The notes under the pieces: generated by a model
The model's input: only the letters and a program-made list of their open reading frames with translations
Databases searched by the model: none
What the model was told of the DNA's origin: nothing
Shown: positions 55,392 to 64,000 of the stretch, one piece after another
Layout of the letters: each line of letters starts with the position of its first letter
How positions within the stretch are numbered: position 1 is the stretch's first letter
Made by a program: the position numbers and the translations under genes
Assembly (NCBI GenBank): GCA_963514095.1
Contig: OY741282.1
Coordinates: forward strand, 20,495,102 to 20,559,101
Origin: Eutrigla gurnardus
Lineage: Eukaryota; Chordata; Actinopteri; Perciformes; Triglidae
Reading direction: 5' to 3'
DNA length: 64,000 nucleotides

Positions 55392-57976
55392 CTGAAGACA
55401 CACACACTACTGTCACTTCTGGGGACTTTACATAGACTTATGTCCATTTGTCCACTTTTTAAAATGAGAAAAGGTGATATTTGTCTTTTGCTGTGTTGAT
55501 GTTGTACTGGGTGGGATAAGCGTGGCTGAGTGATGGACAGAGATGGACAGAGGAGGACGTTAAAAGAAAGACAAGAGACGAGCTGAAATGATTGAGAGAG
55601 AAATTGAAGCGTTAGAAAAGAGAAGAAACAACAGTTGAAACAGTCTATGTGGTCTGTCTTCAGACCTGGTGTGCCAACAAAGATCTGGTATTGATTTTAA
55701 ACCATCTAGCAAAGAAAAAAGGCTGTAATTCAATAACATTTCAACAATGTTTATAGTTTTCATATTGAACTGGAGGAATTATGAATAACAAGTACTCTGA
55801 TAATAACAGTAAAATACAAAACACAGCTTTGAAAATGTGCTTCTTAAGAGTCTCAGAACATATGAGGCATTCAGGTGTTCAACTGCCAGTTGGAAGAAAA
55901 GAGTGTCTTGATTCAAAGCTCTGTTCTCACTGTCAGCGTTCCTCTTTGAGAGCAGCCGTGTGAACTTATCTATCGACTCTAGATCTCACCGACCTGACTG
56001 ACCTTTATCACCTCCACTCTCTGATCCATCTGTCAGCTGTCAGTGAGTCTCGTCAGTTGTCACCATAGAAACGTCACTCACAGAAACTCCAGTTTGCACA
56101 GATTTGATTAAGTTCAGAGTTAACGTTTCACCCCGTTGCATTACTGGGTAATTTAGTGTTTGTGAGTAGCAACCAGTGAGATGATTTAACCTCCAACCAT
56201 CTGAACCAGTGTAGTGATGCTAACGCTGCAGCAGTAAAATGGAAACGCTCCGTCATCATTTAATAATTCTCAATGATCTATCAGTTATGGGTCTGGGTCC
56301 TGATAGGACGGGGTCTGGGTCTGGATCTGGGCCAAGCTCCACCTCTTAGTGACCCTTGCTATAGGCAGTGTTGGGCAAGTTACTTCAAAAGCGTAATGCA
56401 TTATTTATTACTTGTTACTGTCATTTCAAAGTAATTAGTTACATTACAATATTACTGTCTTTGAATTGTAAGGCATTACACTACTTTTACATTACTTTTG
56501 CATTACTTTTCGCCAAAATAAAAGGACATTTTTGTTCTCGATAGATCTTCTTGTGTTCAATGCAGCTCATTACACAGCAGGATGTGATGTTTTTCGCTTC
56601 AAAATAAAAGAACGAAAAACGGAAAATGACTCTTATCCCGTTATTCGTTTAAAAAACGGAAAACGAGAAACAGAAAACGACTCGTTAACTGATATTAGAT
56701 ATTGTGTTCATGAATGGGATTCGGGGATGAAATAACAGGGCCATTTTTCATTCCAGATTTGCTGTACGTCTTTTTTAATGACCCGGAAGGCGCTGCGAAA
56801 TTACCTGAAAGCCTACCTGAGACATTTAGGGGAGCTCTAAAACACTGTTCATAAACGCTCTGACAGCGTCTGACGCTCGCGTTTTGAAATAAACCTACTG
56901 TTTTAAACTCGCACCAAAAGCGTTATGACGCGGACATAAAAGCGGTTCAAAACCGACGGGGAGAATCGGAGCCTCCGCCTTTTCGCCGCCGCCCCTCAGC
57001 TGTTGATCCTCGGTGTGCCGGGGTCGGCTGCACTCTGACCGACCGGGAGCCGCTCCGTGAGTCGGTGTCCAGCTCATGGAGCCTGCTAACAACAGCGCTT
57101 AATTAACATAGTGTAGAGTCACATGGACCGGCTTTCACACTTTTCCAAAAGTGGAGCGTATGCCCATCTCGCGATCGCGAATGTAGAGTCAATTGATTTC
57201 GGGTTTAAAATGCATTGTAACGTCATCATAAATGTGTGCACATGTTGGTGTTAAAATGGTGTTTTGTCTCCGCCGTGCAGACGAGTTAGAAGCTTTAAAC
57301 TTTGAATTAAAACTGTCAGCAGCATCAAAATGTCTGGTTGGTTCATGTTCAGTTGTCAGAGTTGATATTCCAATCAGGCATCAACCTCTGGTTCAGAAAA
57401 GTGAAGTCAAGCCTGAAGGTCCTTAAAGCTGCATTCTCTCTGCTGGCCACTAGGGGGTGTTTTCATGAATAATATGTCTTCATTGCATCTGCATAGCTTT
57501 GAGTCTGCATGTGGGTCCTCCCTGCTGCTTCAGCCACCGTGACAACAATATTAGTTCATTTCATATAAACTCAATAAACTCAACTGTATAGAAAGTGGTT
57601 CAAACTGGGTCCACCTTGACAGCAGAGACAGTCTGGTGTTGTAGTTCAGGCTCACATGTTCATGGAGTGACGTTCACAAACGTAGACTGACGTTTGCAAC
57701 AGCATTTATAAACGCCAGGTGGATTTATAAAACTATTAAAACATGGAACGGCAGGGAAAAGATAAACAAGAGGTTTGGTTTTGATAAAAGTTTTGTTTTG
57801 TTCTTTTGCTGGCAAGTCGTTAGCAGCAGAAACAGTATTTCATCAGCCATGTTAACAGATTAGTAGCAAACGTGTCTTTTTAGGAATACATGAATATAAA
57901 TAACTGAATATTTGGTGCATGTAAACGCATCATTGAAAGCTTCATAGGTAAACTTCTCAAAGTAGTTGAATCTGAC

Positions 57977-58150
57977 CTGAGAGTTTCCAGTCGACAGTGT
58001 GGACTCTCCAGGCCAGCAGACAGCAGCTTCACTCCTGAATCCTGCAGGTCGTTGTTACTCAGGTCCAGGTCTCTTAGACTGGAGGACTGGGAGCTGAGAA
58101 CTGAGGACAGACCTTCACAGCTTCTCTCTGAGAGGTTACAGCCACTGAGT
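57977..58150 (-). CDS. NLR gene 2, LRR exon type B (cassette R2)
   Basis: A 174-bp exon, LSGCNLSERSCEGLSS and LDLSNNDLQDSGVKLLSAG, ending CRLETL with donor AG-gtcaga. Sequence and phase match the type-B exons of gene 1. It lies 0.3 kb from the transposon insertion at 58447 and is itself undamaged. Confidence 0.85.
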
Positions 58151-58621
58151 CTGAAGAGGAATCAGAAATTAGTGATGAAACAATTACAAACAACTGTTCA
58201 TCCCCTCAGGTTCTAACTGACATTATTATCATAATGAAGTTAAATGATGTTTAACATGTTTGTTCATCAGGTTATTGTTGCAGCTGGGTGGTGTATTAGG
58301 CTCCATGGTGAGGTTAACGTCACACTGTGCCATCTGTTTATTTCTGTCTGAGTCTTCTTTCAAGACTCTCACGTGACTCCGTTTCACCAATCAAACGCTG
58401 CCAGGCAGTCACATGACAGCACACAAACTCTCCACGCCCGGTTATACACTAATCCGGCGAAACAGGAAGTAAAGTAGCGCCGCCATTGCTGAGTTGCTGG
58501 AATCACGTGACTTGCCGTGTTTTGCTAAGGAAGTAGGTGTTGGTCCCCGTAGGCGGTTGTTGCTGATGCGATAAGTTTCTCCTTTTTCTTTCGGGTTTTT
58601 TAGTGCATAAGCTGTCCAATT

Positions 58622-60420
58622 ATGCCGGGAAGAACATGTTGTGTGGTCGGCTGTTTTAACAACAGTGTGAAAATACAGGCTTGGCTTAAAGCCGCTTGTG
58701 AAATTCACAAACCTTTGCTCCACGTTGACTGCCCATGTATACGGCCTTATGGATTGCATCGAATTCCTGGTCGAGCGGAGGACCAAGATGTGCGTCAAAA
58801 GTGGATGAAATACATTAACCGAGATGGCTTCCAGCCAAACAAGAACACTTGGGTAAGTTTGGCTCTGACTGTCCAATCTGTTAATGCCACAGGTTGCATG
58901 CAGTGGGTGTAACATACAGTGAAACAGCGCTAGCTAAGTTTGCTAGCAATATCGATAGCCACAGGCGAAAACAAAGCTGAAGCTTTTTAACGTCAATGTT
59001 TGACGTTAAATAAGAGAAAGTGCAGAGTGCTATAGTATTTAAAGTGCTGTCTTGTTCACACTTATTTGAGAAGTACTTTTACAACCAATGCATTGCTCAT
59101 TATGTATTTATCTTCATCACTCTAAGGTTTGTGGGATACATTTTCCTGACGGACGACCCACAAGAGAAAACCCCTATCCTGTGTTGATCATGGGTTATGA
59201 ATGTCATGTAAGTAGGTCTCTTGGATAGCCATATTATTGCATTGCATTTCGTTGATTTAAATATGCTTGATTGTCATGTTTAACTAATGCACATCTCTCT
59301 TCTTTTTATCCCTTTAGGTAACAACAGCTAGACCTCCCCCCAAAAGAAGATGTCTTCAGCCATTGCACCTGAACTCAACTACTGAACCTGAAGCTATGGA
59401 AACAGATGTGGATGTTGGGAATTTGGAGAATATGCCTCTGCAGAATTGTGATGTCGGAACCCAGTGGCCAGATCTATGTGATCACAACTACAGTTTCAGC
59501 AGCGGTAACAAGCGGCTGAAGGACTGTGGCACTCAAACGGATCCAACACCGTCAGTATCAGCACATGATTTAAACAAGAAAGACTTTATATTTTATACAG
59601 GTTTATGTGCTGACAGTTTCTGGCAACTTTTGCTAGCCTTGTTGACTTTTTGCTCACAACCACTTAATACCAAATTGGCCGTCCATCAACAGCTTTTGCT
59701 TGTTTTAATGAGACTCCGTTTGAGTTTATTGTTTACTGACTTGGGTAAACGATTTGGGGTGAGTAGAAGCACGGCATCTGAAATATTTACATTTTGGAGA
59801 CCAATCCTTGCCAGCTTTATGAGGAAAAAGGTGATTGCTTGGTTGCCCAGGGATACGCTGAACAGAATCAGGCCCAAGTCATTTCACCAAAATTATCCTA
59901 AAGCTACATGCATCATTGACTGTACTGAGGTCTTTGTACAAAGGCCACGGAATTTAAGAAAAAGATCACAAACTTATAATAATTACAAACATCATAATAT
60001 AAACTCCTATACTGTATTGCCCCCAATGGCTATGTCATGTTTGTATCAAAACTTTTTGGTGGAAGGGCCAGTGATAATTTCATAACAAAGAACAGTGGTT
60101 TTGTTCATCACCTGATCCCTGGTGATGAGATTTTAGCAGATCGCGGATTCACCATCATGGATATATTGCCTCCAGGAGTGAGTCTAGCTCTTCCTGCATT
60201 CACACGTGGACGTAAGGAGCTGTCTGAACATGAGGTGACATCCACGCGACGCCTAGCGAATGTCAGAATTCACATTGAGCGAGCAATTCGAAGGCTGAAA
60301 AATTTTAAGATTTCGTGTAATGTTATGTGTGGTAGGGTGCAAAGTGTTGATGAGATTGTAAGTACTTGTGCAGGGTTATGTAATTTGCAACCTCAGTTAA
60401 TCCGTAACAGTACTGAATGA
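58622..60420 (+). pseudogene. THAP-domain DDE transposase with a 1-bp frameshift
   Basis: Exon 1 58622-58852: MPGRTCCVVGCFNNS, the THAP zinc-finger start, with RQKWMKYINRDGF. Exon 2 59127-59207: VCGIHFPDGRPTRENPYP, the end of the THAP fold. Exon 3 59318-60420: acidic linker, helix-turn-helix (LGKRFGVSRSTASEIFTFW), then a DDE_Tnp_4 core with Asp in CIIDCTEVF, Asp in ILADRGF, Glu in IHIERAIRRLKNF. Between QTYNNYKHHN and MFVSKLFGGRASDNF the frame shifts; relative to the upstream frame one base is missing near 60020. All three catalytic codons remain. Splice phases are all 0. This copy is probably unable to make full transposase unless the base is an assembly error. Confidence 0.85.
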
Positions 60421-60810
60421 AGAAGAAACACCTGAACTGTGTACAGTATACCAAATATTAATTTGTATTTCAACAGAAAAATCAACAGAGCAAACAACAG
60501 TTTCAGACAACAATGTAATTAGTTAAAATGTACTATTGTTTACTGTTTTTGTTTACTTTTTATAGTTAGTTAGTTAGTTAGTTAAGAGTTTATTGTTTAT
60601 CTTATATTATTATCATTATTATAATTATTGTTTACTGTTTATTTTACTTTTTATAGTTATCTAAGAGTGTATTGTTTATCTTATATTGTATATAATTTAA
60701 TATTGTGTTGTGTTTCTTTCTGTAAACTACTGGACAATCAATTTCCTTGAGGGAGTCATCCCAAAAGGATCGATAAAGCCTAATCTAATCTCTAATCTAA
60801 AGTGTAATAG
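60421..60810. other. Spacer between the convergent transposon genes
   Basis: A/T-rich, with tagttagttagttagttaag near 60567 and a second tttactttttatagtta repeat near 60650. Probably the 3' untranslated regions of both genes. Confidence 0.5.
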
Positions 60811-62389
60811 CTACTTGAGCCCACAAACTTTCATGACCCCGTGTGCAATTCTTGTTGCTACTGCTGGTAGCAGATGCTGAAAGTACACCCTCTTCAGGTG
60901 GCAGATTTTGTTCATTGTCCACTCTTCGTTGTAGGGTACATCTACGATCACATTTTCATTTGGGGTCCACACCATAAATTTACAATTCCTTTTTTTTGCA
61001 CAGTGCATTGCCACCTGGACCTGATAGTAGTACCCTAACCCAGATGCTGTTTCCCTCAGAATGTACTTTCCATCACTCAATCTAACATCGTATTTGTTGG
61101 AATCTATCATTTTTAGTAGACTGCCACCATGTGCTTCAAGCTTTTTTGCTGTGGGACACTTAATCTCTAGAATAGTATCTCTGTCAGTATCTGTGATTAT
61201 GCCATCGAGACTGGCACCAAGCCAATTTTCTTGATCATGCACAACCAGGCCTGTAGTCTCCACTGTAAACCCTGTTGTCTGCTCAAAACATTGTCTAGCC
61301 AAAGGCTCAGCTTGTTGACCGTACCTAGTAGCCTCATTTCCAGAAAACCTTGTGTTCAGTTTTCTTTCAACCCAGTTTGTTGGGTCTGCCTTTTTTGGTA
61401 CCTCTGATGCCTCACTACTGGTGATTCTTACTTGTCTTTGGTCCAGCCACAGCTGACTATTCTGGCCCTTGGTCTCCGTTTCTAATCTCTGCCTGTCCTG
61501 TTCCCCACATTTTATATAAGTTTCAAATATTGTGTTGCAAAGGGTGCATTTTTGTTCTGCACACATTGTAAGCTCAATAGGTGGACCTATTGCAGTGTGT
61601 GCAGTCTGTGGCTGAGCAGTAAACACATGATTCAAAATGGTTCCAGGAATCATACATAACCCAACCATGTCTGGTGCTGACAAATGTGCAATAACATGTT
61701 CATCTGTCTCAAATGCAGTAGAAATTACACTCATACATTTTCTGGGACCTGTTTGCATATTTTCCACAGTCTCTGGCACTACATTGTCACAGGTAGACCG
61801 GTTCCAGGCACATGCTGTGTCTGTGCAGGCCAGGCCTGTGAATCCTCTTGCTGTTGCATCTTTAATTTTGTACAGTAGTCCTGCTGTATGGCTACAACAC
61901 TTCCCTCGGCCGGCCACGCAGTCACACACACATTCAAGAATTTTGCCATCTTCTCTCTGTATGGTTACTGATACCTTATGGTACGAGTTCACTGCCTGTG
62001 AAAACCTCACGACACATTTTAACATGATGAGCTGATCTGCGATGACGTGTAGTATCTGGCCAATCCATCCGGAGCTCAAATAATTCTGACCTTCAATCAG
62101 TGCCCTGAAGTTTGAGTTCTGCAGCTCATCGCATGCCAGACGATTAATGAAATAATCCTGAATACCTGTAAGAACATGTATTTTATTCCTACAACTGCTA
62201 CAACTGGTCATGGTTAGCTATTTGCAACTTGTGAAGCTTGTGAACATATTAGCAAACACAGTTAATAATGGCAGCTAGGTTTTATTGTTGTCATCAATCA
62301 ACACACATCTTAATACATTACGTTGTCAATAAATTACCTTCATCTGTAAGTTTTGGCCAGTGCCTGACATCATCTACCCAATTGTTCAT
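60811..62389 (-). CDS. SWIM zinc-finger / YqaJ-like nuclease of the ISL2EU-type element, intact
   Basis: Two exons: 62338-62389 (MNNWVDDVRHWPKLTDE) and 60811-62165 (starts G-IQDYFINRLACDEL); donor gtaatt, acceptor ttcttacag, phase 1. About 468 residues. Visible are a SWIM zinc finger (CVCDCVAGRGKCCSHTAGL) and the YqaJ/lambda-exonuclease-like core: RITSSEAS, YGQQAEPLARQCFEQ, LGASLDGII, ILEIKCP, YYYQVQVAMH, which supply the acidic residues and E-x-K motif of PD-(D/E)XK nucleases. An ATG at 62211 lies in the intron. The nuclease's part in transposition is not established; DNA end processing is a reasonable guess. Confidence 0.88.
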
Positions 62390-62702
62390 GTTGTTTCCAC
62401 CTGTCACTACGAAAATTCCACGAGCAGGATGCTTTTCACTGAAAAACCGTTAGAGGGCAGCGGCAAGTAACATTCCAGCAACGCAGCAATGGCGACAGGC
62501 AAAGATGGCGGCCCCCGTAGATTTCGCGGCGGATTAGTGTATAGATAGAACTCTTTTAACGTTTTTTTAATTCTAAATCCTTGTCATTCAGAGACAAATG
62601 TGCATAAATATGCAAGTGTATGTGCAATCATTTATGAAGGAGTCACAATATACCGCCCACTTTTTGAAATCCCCCCGACTTTTACCGTCTAAAGTCAGTG
62701 AA

Positions 62703-63394
62703 TCTGTCCTCACCTGAGTGTCCAGTCTGATGTCTGTCCATCTGTCTTCACCTGAGTCTCCAGTCTGATGTCTGTCCATCTGTCCTCACCTGAGTGTCCA
62801 GTCTGATGTCTGGCCATCTGTCCTCAACTGAGTCTCCAGTCTGATGTCTGTCCATCTGTCCTCACCTGAGTCTCCAGTCCGATGTCTGTCCATCTGTCCT
62901 CACCTGAGTGTCCAGTCTGATGTCTGTCCATCTGTCCTCACCTGAGAGTGTCCAGTCTAATGTCTGTCCATCTGTCCTCACCTGAGAGTGTCCAGTCTGA
63001 TGTCTGTCCATCTGTCCTCACCTGAGAGTGTCCAGTCTGATGTCTGTCCATCTGTCCTCACCTGAGAGTGTCCAGTCTGATGTCTGTCCATCTGTCCTCA
63101 CCTGAGTGTCCAGTCTGAAGTCTGTCCATCTGTCCTCACCTAAGAGTGTCCAGTCTGATGTCTGTCCATCTGTCCTCACCTGAGTGTCCAGTCTGATGTC
63201 TGTCCATCTGTCCTCACCTGAGTCTCCAGTCTGATGTCTGTCCATCTGTCCTCACCTGAGAGTGTCCAGTCTGATGTCTGTCCATCTGTCCTCACCTGAG
63301 TCTCCAGTCTGATGTCTGTCCATCTGTCCTCACCTGAGAGTGTCCAGTCTGATGTCTGTCCACCTGTCCTCACCTGAGAGTGTCCAGTCTCCAG
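62703..63394. repeat. Splice-junction minisatellite, cassette R2 (about 18 repeats)
   Basis: Same unit. Starts about 160 bp from the right end of the ISL2EU-type insertion. Contains copies with donor changes (caactgag, cacctaag). Confidence 0.92.
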
Positions 63395-63547
63395 TGTGGA
63401 CCCTCCAGTCCAGCAGACAGCAGCTTGACTCCTGAGTCTCCTGGATGATTGTAGCTCAGGTCCAGCTGTCTCAGATAGGAGGGGTTGGAGTCCAGAGCTG
63501 AGGCCAGAGAAGAACAGCCGTCCTCTGTGATCAGACAACCTGACAGA
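63374..63547 (-). CDS. NLR gene 2, LRR exon type A (cassette R2)
   Basis: A 174-bp LRR exon, LITEDGCSSLASALDSNPS to WRLDTL, with donor CTCAG-gtgagg and a gtgtgtcttcag acceptor. About 17 decoy donor copies follow in the intron, which also contains the ISL2EU-type transposon, so the distance to the next LRR exon is about 5.2 kb instead of about 0.9-1.7 kb. Confidence 0.85.
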
Positions 63548-64000
63548 CTGAAGACACACACACTACTGTCACTTCTGGGGACTTTACATAGACTTATGTC
63601 CATTTGTCCATTTTTTAAAATGAGAAAAAGTGATATTTGTCTTTTGTTGTGTTGATGTTGTACTGGGTGGGATAAGCGTGGCTGAGTGATGGACAGAGAT
63701 GGACAGAGGAGGACGTTAAAAGAAAGACAAAAGACGAGCTGAAATGATTGAGAGAGAAATTGAAGCGTTAGAAAAGAGAAGAAACAACAGTTGAAACAGT
63801 CTATGTGGTCTGTCTTCAGACCTGGTGTGCCAACAAAGATCTGGTATTGATTTTAAACCATCTAGCAAAGAAAAAAGGCTGTAATTCAATAACATTTCAA
63901 CAATGTTTGTAGTTTTCATATTGAACTGGAGGAATTATGAATAACAAGTACTCTGATAATAACAGTAAAATACAAAACACAGCTTTGAAAATGTGCTTCT

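Larger units (their letters stand above)
51674..56348. repeat. LRR cassette R1 (4675 bp)
   Basis: Full cassette, the longest because its minisatellite has about 34 repeats. Carries LRR-B 53301-53474 and the 172-bp LRR-A 55220-55391. Shares the CpG-rich block and A/T-rich fillers with the left array. Confidence 0.92.
58447..62539. mobile_element. ISL2EU/IS4EU-type transposon (THAP-DDE plus SWIM-YqaJ), 4.09 kb, inserted in cassette R2
   Basis: Ends cactaatccg (left) and cggattagtg (right), imperfect further in (gcgaaa against gcgaaat with small gaps). It sits at ggt-tata-gatag: tata flanks both sides (58443-58446 and 62540-62543), readable as a 4-bp duplication or as TA plus TIR tacactaatcc. 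Intact empty sites (cggttatagatagaac) exist in cassettes 1-4 and R1. It encodes a plus-strand THAP-DDE transposase and a convergent minus-strand SWIM-YqaJ nuclease, the gene pair known for ISL2EU/IS4EU elements, which make 2-bp duplications. The insertion lies in an NLR gene 2 intron. Confidence 0.88.
48521..64000 (-). other. NLR gene 2 (LRR array with terminal B30.2), 3' part; 5' end beyond the right edge
   Basis: The 3' half of a second NLRC3-like receptor in the same orientation. Exons in transcription order are LRR-A 63374-63547, LRR-B 57977-58150, LRR-A 55220-55391 (172 bp, odd), LRR-B 53301-53474, LRR-A 50541-50714, linker 50226-50272, PRY-SPRY 48521-49035. The FISNA-NACHT exon should lie right of 64000. 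Its cassettes are almost the same sequence as those of gene 1, suggesting recent duplication or gene conversion. Gene 2 lies upstream of gene 1 in the same transcriptional direction, separated by about 27 kb. Confidence 0.85.
56349..64000. repeat. LRR cassette R2, split by a transposon and cut by the window edge
   Basis: Cassette sequence runs 56349-58446, is interrupted by a 4.1-kb ISL2EU-type element, and resumes at 62540 to the right edge. Carries LRR-B 57977-58150 and LRR-A 63374-63547. Without the insertion the cassette order is the same as in the others. Confidence 0.92.

Noticed and set aside
60037..60420. Separate small gene after the THAP transposase
   Set aside because: It is the C-terminal third of the same DDE domain in a shifted frame.
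62163..62211. ATG at 62211 as start of the YqaJ gene
   Set aside because: A ttcttacag acceptor follows it, and a spliced first exon (62338-62389) gives a better N-terminus with matching phase.

Overview
This is a stretch of a ray-finned (teleost) fish genome. The evidence is multi-exon genes with GT-AG introns, fish-type FISNA-NACHT and B30.2 modules, and typical teleost DNA transposons. No bacterial-style operon, CRISPR array, tRNA or rRNA was recognised.

Two NLRC3-like innate-immune receptor genes lie head to tail on the minus strand. NLR gene 1 starts near 21049 and runs leftwards. It has a start exon, two near-duplicate N-terminal exons, two small exons, a 1.8-kb FISNA-NACHT exon (14348-16148), and then seven LRR exons in a tandem array that continues past the left edge. 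NLR gene 2 enters from the right edge. It has five LRR exons (63547 down to 50541), a 47-bp linker exon (50226-50272) and a terminal PRY-SPRY exon (48521-49035). In the joins I followed, splice phases agree and the frame stays open, except for one 172-bp LRR exon.

The LRR exons sit in almost identical tandem cassettes of about 3.8-4.7 kb (1-13744 and 50366-64000). Each full cassette carries one type-B and one type-A LRR exon of 174 bp, a CpG-rich intron block, and a 38-40-bp minisatellite. The minisatellite is built from the 3' end of the type-A exon plus its splice donor, so each array is a row of decoy 5' splice sites (4 to about 33 per array). In the longest array, variation in the repeat has entered the exon and shortened it by 2 bp.

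The region between the two receptor genes (about 21-48 kb) is filled mainly with mobile DNA: two TIR elements (22201-23270, 23839-26571), a Tc1-like remnant with a nested retroposon, a decayed Harbinger element (about 28.1-36.6 kb), and an intact-looking hAT element with a perfect 8-bp target duplication (37021-40037). The Harbinger element's Myb-gene intron holds a 4.1-kb CACTG-ended element encoding a SAMD3-like protein. A klhl10-like pseudogene (41240-44319) carries two stop codons but has intact splice sites. Inside NLR gene 2, a THAP/DDE plus SWIM-YqaJ element of the ISL2EU/IS4EU type (58447-62539) has landed in an inter-LRR intron. Five paralogous cassettes show the empty site.

Taken together, the window is a rapidly changing immune-receptor locus. 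Whole LRR-exon cassettes are duplicated and homogenised, a splice-site minisatellite expands inside them, and transposons keep inserting into introns and spacers.
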